61,476 nucleotides of DNA, from contig JAAAOM010000054.1 in the NCBI GenBank assembly GCA_009908855.1, positions 1-61,476 on the forward strand. The letters are read 5' to 3'. Numbering within the stretch: the first letter of the stretch is position 1; every line of letters begins with the position of its first letter. The notes below the pieces were generated by a model that did not search any database, was not told where the DNA came from, and saw only the letters and a program-made list of their open reading frames with translations. Source of the stretch: Bacteroidota bacterium. Lineage in GTDB: Bacteria > Bacteroidota > Bacteroidia > Bacteroidales > JAAAOM01. The position numbers and the translations under genes were made by a program. Positions 42,876 through 53,038 of the stretch are shown one piece after another.

Positions 42876-45872
42876 TTATGGTGATTTATTTATTAGATAA
42901 TGCACTAATAACTGAATTAAATGCTGCTTTTTAATGGGCTTGGCCAGGTAGTCGTCACAACCGGCGGCCAATGCTTTTTCACGGTCATAAGCCATTGCAT
43001 AGGCTGTTTGTGCGATAACCGGTATATCCGTATTTAATTTTTTTATTTTTTTGGTAGCTTCAAAACCGTCTTCAAGGGGCATTTTAATATCCATTAATAC
43101 AAGCCTGATATCCTTGTTTTGCCTGAACATCTTAACCGCTTCACGACCATTGCGGGCATGTAATATTTCAAGTTTTGTATCTGATAATGCTTCTTTAATA
43201 TACATGAAATTAATTTGCTCATCTTCAGCAACCAATATCTTATAATTAATATCTTTAATTATTTGTCTATCGTTGTGCTCACTTACCGTTGTTTTTTCAT
43301 GTTTTCTTAGGTTTACGGAATGCAAGGGTTTATAAGGAAGGGTGAATCCAAAAGTAGTCCCTTTGGCCACAGTTGAGGTGAGCCATATCTCCCCATTCAT
43401 AAGCTCCACCATTTTTTTTGAAATGGCAAGCCCTAACCCTGTGCCACTGAATTGTTTTTGCAAATCTGTCTCAACCTGTCTGAAGCGTTCAAATACAAGG
43501 TCATGTTGTTCTTCAGCAATACCAATACCGGTATCCTCAACCTGAAATTCAAGGTTGTTTTTATCAATGATTCGGCAATCGACTTTAATAAAGCCATTAT
43601 TGGTGAATTTTAGTGCATTACTAAGCAGGTTGTTGAGCACCTGATGCAATTTGGTTTCATCCATATATACCAGATTTTCATCTGCTACAAGTTGATTATT
43701 CATGATTAATTGAAGACCTTTGTCCCTTACCAGCGGAGTATAGAATTTTTTAAGGTCTTCAAATATTTTGGCAAGATCAACCTGGTCTTCACTTAATTCT
43801 AACTGTCCGGTTTCGATACGGGATATGTCCAGAATATCATTCACAATATTCAAAAGACGCTGGCTGCTATCAATAACAATGGTTGCAAATTGTTTTCGTT
43901 TCTCATCCGATATATCTTCAGACATAAACATTTCCGAAAACCCGATTATACCATTCATGGGGGTTCGCAGCTCATGACTCATGTTGGCCAGAAATGCTGA
44001 TTTAAGATTATCGTTTTCCTCTGCTTTTTCTTTGGCCCTGATCAGGTTCTGTTCATACAGTTCTTCCTTACGCTTTGAGATGAGCAGAGGCGCGATATAA
44101 TTGCATAGTTCCTCCAGGTTTTCAATATGTTCAGGTTGATAACCGCCTTTTCTGTTACCCAGTGTTATTTGCCCGATAAGCTCATTGTTGTATAGTATGA
44201 CCCCCGCAATGGCGTTTGACAACTGAATATGGCCTTCGGGTACCAGCAATTTTTCATTTTTAATGAGTGTTTTTTTCTGTTTCAGGCTTTCTCCCCATAG
44301 TCCGGACCACGAATCGGGCGGAAATTCAATTGATTTGCCGGGCATTTCGCATTGATCCCATATTTCGTGCGTCATGGACGGACATACCAATACCCCACGG
44401 GTATCAATGTAACCGAAATAGCCAAAATCACTCCGGAATTCTTTCCGGACAACACTCAATACTTTAACATAAAAATCACTTTTCTTCTGTGTGATGAATG
44501 CGTTGGATATAAGGTTGTGCAGTTTTAATTTTTCCTTTGACTGACTCAGTTGATCCTGGCGGATTTTTTTCTCCGTGATATCCTGTATGGTACCCATGAG
44601 CCGTTCTACCTTATTATTTTCAACAATGGGTTTGCCTATGATGCTCGTTCGAATAACCGCTGTGTCTTTCCGGTGCAATTCAACATCAATATTAAAGGGT
44701 TTGTGAAAATCCAATGCTTCCTGTACTGCTTTTTTCAGTACTGATTGGTATTTTTTGTTAAATAACCCAATCCATTGTGCCAGTGTAGGTTCGGTGTTTT
44801 TGTCCCATGCATGAATTAAGAAAGTTTCGCGCGTCCAGTTAATTTTTCTCTTTTGTGGTTCATATTCCCAACCACCTATTTTAGCAATGTGTTGCGAATC
44901 ATTCAACAGATTTTCACTTCTTAACAGCTCTTTTTCCGATTGCTTGCGCTTGGTAATATCTTCAAGGAACCCTTCAATGATATAATCCTTTATGGTTTGT
45001 TCGTACACTTTTCGGTAATGCAAATTACAATAAAGGATTGAGCCATCTTTTCGGTAAAACCGTGTTTCGAAATGAAGTTTTTTGTCATGCGATTCATTTA
45101 ACGATATTATCATCCTATCTCTGTCGGCGGGATCAACATATAATTCAGCCCGAATATCATTAATTGAGTGGATCATCTCCTCAGGTGAGTCGTATTTAAA
45201 CATCGCAGCCAGCGAATGATTGGCACGTAAAAACTTACCGTTAAAAGTGGTGTTGAATATCCCGAGTGCCGAATCATCAAACATACGTCTGAATTTTTCC
45301 TCGCTCTCGCGCAATTCCTTTTCCTGCAATTTTTCTTTGGTAATGTCCATAAGTACCATCCGGGCATGCAAGTTCACCTCATCGATAAAATAATCGGCAA
45401 TGCTTCGCACTTTCATAAAATATTCAGCGTTTTCAACTTTTAAGGTTATATCAGTTGAAAAAGAAATACCGGGAGTATTAAACACATCGTTGCAATGGAA
45501 ATAAAAGCTATCCTGCGATCGCGGTTCAATGAAACTGGTAAAAGAGGAATTTATCAGATCGTGTTTTGTGTGCCCCAAAAGATGGGCCAGGGTATTGTTG
45601 ATTTCAAATATGGAATAATTTTCGTTTATGGTGGTATAACCTGCCGGTGCCTGATCGTAAAGTTCCATAAACCGGGCTTTGGCATCCTCCAATTTGGCTG
45701 AAATATGCTGAAGTTCAATATTTTGATGCTCAAGTTCTACCTGGTAAATCTGCAACTCCTCAATTAGTTCCTCAAGGTTTTTGCTATACCAGTTAATATC
45801 CATTTTACCCCGCTGTTTAATAATATTTTCGGCTTTTTGCCTCAGGGTATCTTTTTTCTGATTGCTGGTCAT
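42876..45872 (-). CDS. PAS-GAF hybrid histidine kinase
   Basis: 998 aa with no transmembrane segment, so cytosolic. A short coiled coil (about 25-70) is followed by three PAS domains (about 70-180, 190-310, 320-440) and a GAF-like domain (about 460-610). Next come HisKA (LANMSHELRTPMNG, His about residue 632), HATPase_c (NLLSNALKFT, DTGIGIAEEQ, GTGLGLAISKK) and a C-terminal receiver domain (LVLMDIKMPLEDG, Asp about 926). No HPt or output domain is attached. It overlaps the CheB-CheR gene by 4 nt (ATGA) and is translationally coupled to it. Confidence 0.9.
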   Translation of the reverse strand: MTSNQKKDTLRQKAENIIKQRGKMDINWYSKNLEELIEELQIYQVELEHQNIELQHISAKLEDAKARFMELYDQAPAGYTTINENYSIFEINNTLAHLLGHTKHDLINSSFTSFIEPRSQDSFYFHCNDVFNTPGISFSTDITLKVENAEYFMKVRSIADYFIDEVNLHARMVLMDITKEKLQEKELRESEEKFRRMFDDSALGIFNTTFNGKFLRANHSLAAMFKYDSPEEMIHSINDIRAELYVDPADRDRMIISLNESHDKKLHFETRFYRKDGSILYCNLHYRKVYEQTIKDYIIEGFLEDITKRKQSEKELLRSENLLNDSQHIAKIGGWEYEPQKRKINWTRETFLIHAWDKNTEPTLAQWIGLFNKKYQSVLKKAVQEALDFHKPFNIDVELHRKDTAVIRTSIIGKPIVENNKVERLMGTIQDITEKKIRQDQLSQSKEKLKLHNLISNAFITQKKSDFYVKVLSVVRKEFRSDFGYFGYIDTRGVLVCPSMTHEIWDQCEMPGKSIEFPPDSWSGLWGESLKQKKTLIKNEKLLVPEGHIQLSNAIAGVILYNNELIGQITLGNRKGGYQPEHIENLEELCNYIAPLLISKRKEELYEQNLIRAKEKAEENDNLKSAFLANMSHELRTPMNGIIGFSEMFMSEDISDEKRKQFATIVIDSSQRLLNIVNDILDISRIETGQLELSEDQVDLAKIFEDLKKFYTPLVRDKGLQLIMNNQLVADENLVYMDETKLHQVLNNLLSNALKFTNNGFIKVDCRIIDKNNLEFQVEDTGIGIAEEQHDLVFERFRQVETDLQKQFSGTGLGLAISKKMVELMNGEIWLTSTVAKGTTFGFTLPYKPLHSVNLRKHEKTTVSEHNDRQIIKDINYKILVAEDEQINFMYIKEALSDTKLEILHARNGREAVKMFRQNKDIRLVLMDIKMPLEDGFEATKKIKKLNTDIPVIAQTAYAMAYDREKALAAGCDDYLAKPIKKQHLIQLLVHYLINKSP

Positions 45873-48800
45873 GGCTCATCTGGTTTTAGGGATTCGTCAT
45901 GGACATCTATGCTAAATACAGCTCCCTTAACCTGCTCATGCTCATCTTTTACGGGTGAACCATTGATGCTTAAAAGTATTTTTTTCTTCCCGGATTTAGT
46001 AAGAATCTGATTAAAATTTAACAGTGGCTGTCCCGAGTATTTAATAACCGATATCGGGAAATACTCCTTTGTGAGTTTGTTTCCGTCGATATCTGTCATT
46101 TCAACCGAACGCATATCATAATAGGCCTGATCGTCATTATTTTTTGAAATACCCAGTATTTGTTGCGCCTTTTTATTGGCAAAAACCGTATTACCATCCT
46201 GATCGACCATGATTTTTCCAACGGGGCTGTTTTCCATCACATTCCTGAGCAGCTCTTCGTTACGCTTCACTTCCAGCTCTGCGTTTTTCAGATCAGTTAC
46301 ATCAATCACTATACCGGTAAGCTTAAGAGGGTTACCATCTTCAGTCTTTTCAACAATACCTCCCCGGTCATAAAACCACCGGTAATCGCCGTTTTTTGTT
46401 TTAATACGGTATTGTGTCTGGTAATCAGGGGATTTATTTTCCAAATGATTTCTCATTGCCAGCATGGTGGTTTCATAATCCTCGTCGTGTATTAACTCAC
46501 ATATCTTATATACATCATCAGGGAATTCCCCGGGGGTATATCCGGCCATGGTTGCTTTAAGATCGTCATACAATACTTTTCCGGTAGGCACATCCCACTC
46601 CCACCAGGCCATTTTTCCGGTATGCAGGGCAAGCTGTAAGCGATCCCCAATTAAATCAGCCTCCTGTTTGGCATTTTTGAGGGTTGTAATGTCGGTGAAT
46701 GTTATGATGATCCCGTCAATGGCATTGTCTTCGGTGCGGTATGGCCTTATGCGCAACAGATACCACAGTTCTTTTTTTGATAAGTATATTTCATTTTCCC
46801 TGGGTTGCAGCTTTTCCAATACTTCATTAATGTCATCCAGAAAATGGTCGTAAAGCCTGGAAAGGTCAAGATGATAGATAGGCCTGCAAATATCCATTTC
46901 CATGATATTGGTTATTTCAGATACCAATGGTGTAAACTTACGGATGCATAATTTACGGTCGAGGTATAACGTACCGATATTGGTGTTTTTCAGCAGGTTA
47001 TTAATGTCGTTATTAAGCTGGGTAAGTTCTTCAATTTTATTCTGATATTCCGAATTAACTGTATATAGTTCTTCATTAACCGACTGTAATTCTTCGTTGG
47101 TACTCTGAAGTTCTTCGTTGGATGCGATCAATTCTTCATTGGATGACTGTAGTTCTTCATTCGAAGTTTCCAGTTCTTCAACGGTTAACTGCAGGTTTTC
47201 ACGTGTTGACTGTAACTCTCTTTCAAGGTCGTTTATTCGTTCCTCACTCTGCGTACCCACATCAATACTTTCGACCGTTACATTGTTTTCCTCTTTCCTG
47301 GAAGTAACAAAAGAGAACAGATAGAAAACTTCATTTTTACGGGGTTCTTCAATGGTTCGGCCCAATACCTTTAAATTCAAATCCTTCTGCCCTGCTAAAT
47401 GGGTTATATTTTCGTATATCACCTCTTTTTTACCTGATTTTAAATTACGTATCATATTGCGTAAAATAATTTTCAGGTTGTCGTCAATCATTTTAAATAT
47501 ATCCTGTGTAAAAGCCCCTTTCGGAAAATGGAGAAACTGATTGGCATCGTTTAAGATGCGTACCAGTTGATTATTTTGGTCTATGACCATTGAAGGTGGC
47601 ACAAAGATATTTTCCACCATTTCAGAAATAAATTCCTGCCGTGCATTGCCGTTGCGGTGTATAAATTGTGCTTCGTGCAGGTGGTTTTCCTGACGGGTTA
47701 CCGTGGGCAACGGAATGTCGTGATTTAGTTCAGGTTTATAGCCTCTTTTATAGCGAAATATTTTGTTTTTAGTATCAACAGCTTCAAAAGCCTTATTCAT
47801 ATCACCGATGGTTTCACTGCTGCCCATGAATAAAAATGCATCGATGTTTAGAGAGAAATAAAACATGCTTAAAACCCGTTCCTGTATTTCAGGTTGAAAA
47901 TATATAAAAAGGTTACGGCATGAAATCATATCCATTTTTGAGAAGGGCGGATCACTCAGAACGTTATGAACGGCAAAAACGATACATTTGCGAATAGACT
48001 CATTGACCTGATATCCGTTATCTTTTCGTTTGAAATATTTACTTAATAACTCCGGGTCAATATCGGAGACAATGTTGTCAGGGTAATAGCCGGCACCCGC
48101 AAATTCAATGGAATTACGATCAATATCGGTAGCAAACAATTTAAAATCGACTTTCAGATTGGCGTGTTCGAAATATTCGCTTACCAAAATGGCCAGTGAG
48201 TATGCTTCTTCACCCGTTGAACATCCTACCGACCAAAAACGCAGGTTTTTGCGATTTTTATCTTTAAATAACTGTGGCAGAATCGTATTGCGAATAATGT
48301 CAAACGACTCTTTATCCCTGAAAAAACGGGTAACGCCAATCAATAATTCACGGTACAGAATATCCTTTTCCCTGGTTGATTCATTTATCAGTTTCAGGTA
48401 TTGTTCCAGGTTGTTAAACCGGTTAACGCTCAGGCGCCTCTCTAATCGCCTTATAATTGTATTTTTTTTATAATAAGAAAAATCGATACCGGTATGATCG
48501 CGCAGGGTATACATTATTTTTGTGAATGTATCAATGTTTTGAGAGACAACTTTTTCAATGGATTTGGATTTTTCGGTGAACGGATGTTGGAGATAATCCA
48601 TCAGCTCCTTAGGCATTTGTTCAGGCGGGACAATATAATCAACCAATCCGGTTGAGATTGAGCTGCGTGGCATTCCATCAAATTTGGCTGATTGGTTATC
48701 CTGAACCATCACCATACCACCAACTTCCTTTATAGACCTTATACCGAGTGTTCCGTCGCTTCCTGTACCGGATAAGATGATGCCGATGGCCCGGTTTTTC

Positions 48801-49186
48801 ATTTCATTGGCCAGGGAACGAAAAAAAATGTCAATGGGCAGGTTTAATGCTTTTTCATTCTGCTGGTCCTCAAGGTACAGCGTATGATGAAAAATCGTAA
48901 GGTTCTTGCGTGGCGGAATGAGATAGATGGTATCTTTTTCTATGGTCATGCCGTCCTGTGCTTTTCTGATCTGTAATTTGGTATACCGGGCAAGCAGTTC
49001 ATCCATCAAACTTTTATAATCGGGAGAGAGGTGTTGAATAACGACAAACGTTAAACCGGTATTCAGGGGCATATTCATAAAAAACTCCTGGAGCGCCTCT
49101 AATCCACCGGCAGACGCACCAATGCCCACTACTGTGAATGTATGCTGATCATCCTTTGACTTTGGTGCGGGCTTCTTTTTTGTCAT
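45869..49186 (-). CDS. CheB-CheR-PAS fusion protein
   Basis: 1105 aa. The CheB methylesterase domain (about 16-200) has Ser25 (GASAGG), His52 (QHLSP) and Asp144 (SGTGSDG) in place. The CheR methyltransferase domain (about 210-480) has SVGCSTGEEAYSLA (SAM-binding) and HNVLSDPPFSKMDMISCRNL. A long coiled coil of ELQSTNEEL-type heptads (about 645-740) leads into three PAS domains (about 740-1105). No receiver domain controls CheB. In this family the targets are uncertain; methylation of a receptor is possible, but the single chemoreceptor in view has no visible link. It precedes the hybrid kinase in the same operon. Confidence 0.9.
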   Translation of the reverse strand: MTKKKPAPKSKDDQHTFTVVGIGASAGGLEALQEFFMNMPLNTGLTFVVIQHLSPDYKSLMDELLARYTKLQIRKAQDGMTIEKDTIYLIPPRKNLTIFHHTLYLEDQQNEKALNLPIDIFFRSLANEMKNRAIGIILSGTGSDGTLGIRSIKEVGGMVMVQDNQSAKFDGMPRSSISTGLVDYIVPPEQMPKELMDYLQHPFTEKSKSIEKVVSQNIDTFTKIMYTLRDHTGIDFSYYKKNTIIRRLERRLSVNRFNNLEQYLKLINESTREKDILYRELLIGVTRFFRDKESFDIIRNTILPQLFKDKNRKNLRFWSVGCSTGEEAYSLAILVSEYFEHANLKVDFKLFATDIDRNSIEFAGAGYYPDNIVSDIDPELLSKYFKRKDNGYQVNESIRKCIVFAVHNVLSDPPFSKMDMISCRNLFIYFQPEIQERVLSMFYFSLNIDAFLFMGSSETIGDMNKAFEAVDTKNKIFRYKRGYKPELNHDIPLPTVTRQENHLHEAQFIHRNGNARQEFISEMVENIFVPPSMVIDQNNQLVRILNDANQFLHFPKGAFTQDIFKMIDDNLKIILRNMIRNLKSGKKEVIYENITHLAGQKDLNLKVLGRTIEEPRKNEVFYLFSFVTSRKEENNVTVESIDVGTQSEERINDLERELQSTRENLQLTVEELETSNEELQSSNEELIASNEELQSTNEELQSVNEELYTVNSEYQNKIEELTQLNNDINNLLKNTNIGTLYLDRKLCIRKFTPLVSEITNIMEMDICRPIYHLDLSRLYDHFLDDINEVLEKLQPRENEIYLSKKELWYLLRIRPYRTEDNAIDGIIITFTDITTLKNAKQEADLIGDRLQLALHTGKMAWWEWDVPTGKVLYDDLKATMAGYTPGEFPDDVYKICELIHDEDYETTMLAMRNHLENKSPDYQTQYRIKTKNGDYRWFYDRGGIVEKTEDGNPLKLTGIVIDVTDLKNAELEVKRNEELLRNVMENSPVGKIMVDQDGNTVFANKKAQQILGISKNNDDQAYYDMRSVEMTDIDGNKLTKEYFPISVIKYSGQPLLNFNQILTKSGKKKILLSINGSPVKDEHEQVKGAVFSIDVHDESLKPDEP

Positions 49187-49298
49187 ATAGCAGGTAATTG
49201 GTTAATTCATAAATTATCCTTAACGAATGATTTAAAGTTATTACAATATAACCATTAAACTATGCTACCTGACATGACAAAACTATGACAACATCAAT

Positions 49299-50147
49299 TT
49301 AAATGCGATATAAATAAGAAAACAGGTCGTCGGTTGATTTTAGTCCCAGTTTTTTCTTTAGCCTGACACGTGATTTTTGCACACTGCTGTCTTTTACATT
49401 AAAAAGCCGTGCAATCTCTTTAGTACTCAGGTTCAATTTAATATAGGCACAATGCCTGAGTTCATTTTGTGTAAGGCCCGGATTAAGATTCATGAGTGTT
49501 CTGAAGAAATGCTTATGCACCACATTGAAATGCTGTTTTATTTTGTCCCATTCGTTTTCTATATCATTGAGCCGGTTTCCTAATTGCTGCAGATATTCAG
49601 TATCCTCCCTGTCAAAATCATACTTGCCGGACAACGATTCTATATGTGCTTGTATATTTTTAAACAATTCATTTTTCAGGTTCATTTGCAAGGCATCAGC
49701 CAATACATTTCGATACGCCCTTTCCAATTTCCTGTATTTTGTAATTTCATTCACAACACAGGCAAACCGAAAACCGGTTTCAGTAGGGATGGAATATGCA
49801 TTTTGCTGAATGATCATTTGTTCTTCTTCAGAATTCAACAAAACCATATCAATGGGTTTTGCCGTAAAAAATGCCGTTCCGGTATTGAAAAATATGCTGA
49901 ATATTCTTTTTATGCGTTCATAATTTGTAGGAATTCGCATTTTAGGTTCAGCCATCTGATATTGTACATCCCATATCTTTTGATTCACAACATTTTTAAA
50001 ACTTTTACCGGTAATACCCGCTATTTTATTATTCCAATGTGTAATGTTTCCCGCCTCATCAGTAGCTAAGAAACCATAAGGCAAATCACTCAAAAAGTCT
50101 GTTTCATTCACTAAAACATTTAATGCTGAAATCTCCTTCTTTTCCAT
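49299..50147 (-). CDS. PAS-domain LuxR-type regulator
   Basis: 282 aa from the ATG at 50147 (an in-frame TTG lies two codons upstream). A PAS domain (about residues 20-130: DLPYGFLATDEAGNITHWN) is followed by a helical linker and a C-terminal LuxR-type helix-turn-helix (LTQNELRHCAYIKLNLSTKE, IARLFNVKDSSVQKSRVRLKKKL). It is the first gene in the minus-strand signalling block, 112 bp upstream of the CheB-CheR fusion. It may respond to the same stimulus by a direct PAS signal, since it carries no receiver domain. Confidence 0.85.
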   Translation of the reverse strand: MEKKEISALNVLVNETDFLSDLPYGFLATDEAGNITHWNNKIAGITGKSFKNVVNQKIWDVQYQMAEPKMRIPTNYERIKRIFSIFFNTGTAFFTAKPIDMVLLNSEEEQMIIQQNAYSIPTETGFRFACVVNEITKYRKLERAYRNVLADALQMNLKNELFKNIQAHIESLSGKYDFDREDTEYLQQLGNRLNDIENEWDKIKQHFNVVHKHFFRTLMNLNPGLTQNELRHCAYIKLNLSTKEIARLFNVKDSSVQKSRVRLKKKLGLKSTDDLFSYLYRI

Positions 50148-50537
50148 CTCCAATCAGAATATAGAATCAACAATAATGAGTGATACTAAAATAGTGATTT
50201 GAAACATAAATAAATTATTAAATAGTAATTTGAAAGATAATCTTGCTGGTTTTTAACAAATTTTTAAGATATGGATAGCAATATTTTGAAGTTAGGATTT
50301 TCCTGCATTTTTTTATATAGGTTAATAATCCGACACTCATTTTTTTTTGAATAAAATCAAAGCTACCATGCCATTGAATACTTCACATGACATACCACCA
50401 ACGTCAGACTGTGGGTATTGGGGAATAGAGATTTGGACATCATCATTAATTATCCCGCATGATTAATAAATTGATGGTATTAGAAGTCAACAAAAACTTA
50501 TTTTTTGTAAATTTGGGGAACCTAAAATTATAGACTT
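50148..50537. other. 390-bp divergent intergenic region
   Basis: This lies between the PAS-HTH gene and clpS. It contains the clpS -7 box at 50508 and no other element I can support. Confidence 0.4.
50508..50515 (+). promoter_or_regulatory. Putative -7 box for clpS-nfeD-floA
   Basis: TAAATTTG fits TAnnTTTG, 23 bp upstream of the clpS ATG. The -33 element is poor. Confidence 0.4.
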
Positions 50538-50822
50538 ATGGGTAAATATCAGCAAACCGAAAAACCGGTAACCGAGGAATTGATTGAAGACAGGCAGGTG
50601 GATGAAAATTTTTTAATACTCCATGATGATGATGTACATACGTTCGATTACGTGATTGATGCGCTCATTGATATTTTTGAGTTAGAAGTGGTGGAGGCTG
50701 AACAAATAACCTATATTGTGCATTACAAAGGCAAGTGCGATGTTAAGAAAGGAACCAAAGAATTCCTGAGTCCTTACAGACGATCACTTGCAAAAAAGGG
50801 ATTAAAAGCTACCATTGATTAA
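50538..50822 (+). CDS. clpS: ClpS, adaptor for the ClpAP protease
   Basis: 94 aa. ClpS core: ENFLILHDDDVHTFDYVIDAL, the N-degron-binding pocket region, and a C-terminal KKGTKEFLSPYRRSLAKKGLKATI (quoted in part as KKGLKATI). It presents N-degron substrates to ClpA for degradation. It is followed 10 bp later by nfeD, so all three genes are probably one transcript. Confidence 0.9.
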   Translation: MGKYQQTEKPVTEELIEDRQVDENFLILHDDDVHTFDYVIDALIDIFELEVVEAEQITYIVHYKGKCDVKKGTKEFLSPYRRSLAKKGLKATID

Positions 50823-50832
50823 ATATTAAGCC

Positions 50833-51306
50833 ATGCCGGTATATTCAATTGTATTACTCATAGCCCTGGGAATAGCCCTTCTCCTGGTAGAATTTTTTTT
50901 GGTCCCGGGTATCACCGTTGCTGGTGCTGGCGGATTTATAGTCATGGGATTTGCGGTTTATGCAGCCTACAAGTTCCATGATAACAGTACAGGCAACATT
51001 ATATTACTGTCTACCATAGCGTTAAATATTCTTACTATCGGATTTGCCTTTCGGTCCAAAACCTGGCAAAAAATGGGATTAACATCCACCATTGAAGGCA
51101 AAAACATTACTTTTGAAGAAGAAAAAATTCATGTGAATGATACCGGTAAGGCCATTACCCGATTAAACCCAATGGGTAAGGTAATGATCAATGACATGAT
51201 AGTTGAAGCCAAAACACAAGGTGAATTTATCAATCCCAATACATCTGTAAAAGTTACGAAAGTTACTACATATCAAATAGTTGTTAAACCTTTAAATAAT
51301 GAATAA
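50833..51306 (+). CDS. NfeD-like membrane protein
   Basis: 157 aa. Three transmembrane segments (about 5-25, 28-47, 55-75) are followed by an OB-fold C-terminal domain (about 85-157: GKAITRLNPMGKVMINDMIVEA), the layout of short NfeD proteins without a protease domain. NfeD partners with flotillin-like FloA in membrane organisation. Its stop is directly followed by the floA ATG (no gap), which supports co-translation and partnership. Confidence 0.85.
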   Translation: MPVYSIVLLIALGIALLLVEFFLVPGITVAGAGGFIVMGFAVYAAYKFHDNSTGNIILLSTIALNILTIGFAFRSKTWQKMGLTSTIEGKNITFEEEKIHVNDTGKAITRLNPMGKVMINDMIVEAKTQGEFINPNTSVKVTKVTTYQIVVKPLNNE

Positions 51307-52320
51307 ATGGAACCAGGAATTCTCGGAATATTCGGCATAATTGTCGGCATTATATTTCTCATTTGGTTATTTTTCTACCTCATTCCAATCCAGTTGTGGT
51401 TATCAGCGGTATTCGCCAAGGTATATGTACCTATATTGCAGCTGGTGTTTATGCGAATACGAAAAGTACCCCCGCAAATCGTATTAAAAGCATTAATTAG
51501 CTCTACCAAAGCCGGGTTACACTTAAAAAGAGACGATCTGGAAGCGCATTACCTGGCGGGAGGCAACGTGCAATCAGTAGTCAATGCACTTATCTCTGCC
51601 GATAAGGCCAATATTGATCTTGACTTTAAATCGGCCACTGCTATTGACCTGGCCGGTCGGGATGTATTGGAAGCCGTGCAGATGTCGGTAAATCCGAAAG
51701 TGATTAATACACCACCCGTAACTGCGGTTGCCAAGGATGGTATTCAGCTTATTGCCAAAGCCCGTGTAACAGTACGAGCCAATATCAAACAACTGGTGGG
51801 TGGCGCCGGCGAAGATACAGTGCTGGCCCGTGTTGGTGAAGGAATTGTATCCTCTATCGGTTCGGCCACATCACATAAAGCCGTGCTTGAAAACCCCGAC
51901 TCGATTTCTCGGGTGGTGCTTGAAAAAGGACTGGATGCCGGGACGGCCTTTGAGATTTTATCGATCGATATTGCTGATATGGACATCGGCAAAAACATTG
52001 GCGCCGTATTACAGATGGACCAGGCCAACGCCGATAAGAATATTGCCCAGGCCAAAGCCGAAGAAAGAAGAGCTATGGCTGTTGCCGAAGAACAGGAAAT
52101 GAAAGCCAAAGCGCAGGAAGCCCGTGCAAAAGTAATAGAAGCAGAAGTGCAAGTGCCGCTTGCTATGGCTGAAGCCTTCAAGCAAGGCAATTTGGGTGTG
52201 ATGGATTATTACCGCATGAAAAACATAGAGTCAGACACCAATATGCGTGACAGCATTTCAAATCCGCCATCCAAACCAGGTACTACTTCTTCGGAAGAGG
52301 GAGATGATGAAAATAAATAA
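51307..52320 (+). CDS. floA: Flotillin-like protein FloA
   Basis: 337 aa. An N-terminal membrane hairpin (about 5-30) is followed by a PHB/SPFH-like domain (about 110-230: [42 protein letters not shown]) and a coiled coil with EAxA repeats (about 240-300: [22 protein letters not shown]). It marks functional membrane microdomains. The acidic C-terminus is normal. A strong terminator follows. Confidence 0.92.
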   Translation: MEPGILGIFGIIVGIIFLIWLFFYLIPIQLWLSAVFAKVYVPILQLVFMRIRKVPPQIVLKALISSTKAGLHLKRDDLEAHYLAGGNVQSVVNALISADKANIDLDFKSATAIDLAGRDVLEAVQMSVNPKVINTPPVTAVAKDGIQLIAKARVTVRANIKQLVGGAGEDTVLARVGEGIVSSIGSATSHKAVLENPDSISRVVLEKGLDAGTAFEILSIDIADMDIGKNIGAVLQMDQANADKNIAQAKAEERRAMAVAEEQEMKAKAQEARAKVIEAEVQVPLAMAEAFKQGNLGVMDYYRMKNIESDTNMRDSISNPPSKPGTTSSEEGDDENK

Positions 52321-52338
52321 ATAATGTGATCACAGATC

Positions 52339-52366
52339 AAAAGGGAGCCTTTGGCTCCCTTTTTTC
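52339..52366 (+). terminator. Strong terminator after floA
   Basis: The stem AAAAGGGAGCC / GGCTCCCTTTT with loop TTT is followed by T residues. It lies 18 bp past the stop. Confidence 0.92.
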
Positions 52367-52376
52367 ATTGAAGTTA

Positions 52377-52407
52377 TTTGAAAATGTCATCTATTTTTTT
52401 ACTTTTG
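52377..52407 (+). promoter_or_regulatory. Promoter of tRNA-Ser
   Basis: TTTG at 52377-52380, a 19-bp spacer and TACTTTTG at 52400-52407 match the Bacteroidota -33/-7 consensus without a mismatch. The tRNA begins about 90 bp after the predicted start site, leaving a leader with an inverted-repeat arm. Confidence 0.8.
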
Positions 52408-52423
52408 TGCTGCTTTGAAAACA

Positions 52424-52623
52424 GCCATATTGCCATGGTAAGGTGGTTATTTGATCCGTTATCTATCGGATGTATAGACTTCATTACCCGGGCAAAAAAC
52501 AACCGGTGAGGTGGGTGAGTGGCTTAAACCAGCAGTTTGCTAAACTGCCGTACCCGTAAGGGTACCGGGGGTTCGAATCCCCCTCTCACCGCTTTCAAAA
52601 TAACCACCTGGTAATATGGCAAC
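52424..52623. repeat. Inverted repeat enclosing the tRNA-Ser
   Basis: The left arm at about 52424-52453 (GCCATATTGCCA ... AGGTGGTTAT) and the right arm at about 52596-52623 (ATAACCACCT ... ATATGGC) pair imperfectly, with a perfect 10-bp core AGGTGGTTAT / ATAACCACCT. The tRNA lies in the loop. It may be a processing stem or the trace of an element. Confidence 0.5.
52505..52591 (+). tRNA. tRNA-Ser(GCT)
   Basis: 87 nt. Acceptor GGTGAGG pairs with TCTCACC (one G-U), discriminator G. The anticodon loop TTTGCTAAA carries GCT at 52539-52541. A long class II variable arm (TACCCGTAAGGGTA) and the T arm GGGGG-TTCGAAT-CCCCC are typical of tRNA-Ser. CCA is not encoded. Confidence 0.95.
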
Positions 52624-53038
52624 AATCCTATAATGCCATTATGCCCATTCATGTTAAGCATTAATTACATAACCTCAATAGCGTAAGCATACCGGAACTA
52701 CCACCAAAATATTTGTGAATGTTAGAGCAACCCAATTTAACCATAAACGGATTAAAGAAAAATCAGGGCCCAATATTGGTGGTCCGGAAGAATTAATAAT
52801 ACTTCGAAAGCTTAATAGATACAATGTATCGTGCAATTCATCGATAATACACCTTTTTCGGTATCAAAAACCAACACGTAAAAACAAAAAGACCGTATAG
52901 ATAATTCTGTATATGGCATATATCACAATAAATCATGATATTCGAATAAATTAACCTGAAGTAAATGAACGTTCTTGGTATATAGACTTTCAAATTAATA
53001 GTATATTTGAGCTTATTATCGTAAAAAAACTTAAACCT
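52592..53038. other. 447-bp intergenic region after tRNA-Ser
   Basis: It holds the right arm of the tRNA-flanking inverted repeat and, at 53002-53009, a TATATTTG box (TAnnTTTG) that may drive the M3 peptidase gene (start 53039). A short open frame at 52715-52900 has no coding character and is not called. Confidence 0.4.

Noticed and set aside
52715-52900. A 61-codon plus-strand ORF after tRNA-Ser
   Set aside because: No ATG start, no ribosome binding site, no domain-like pattern.
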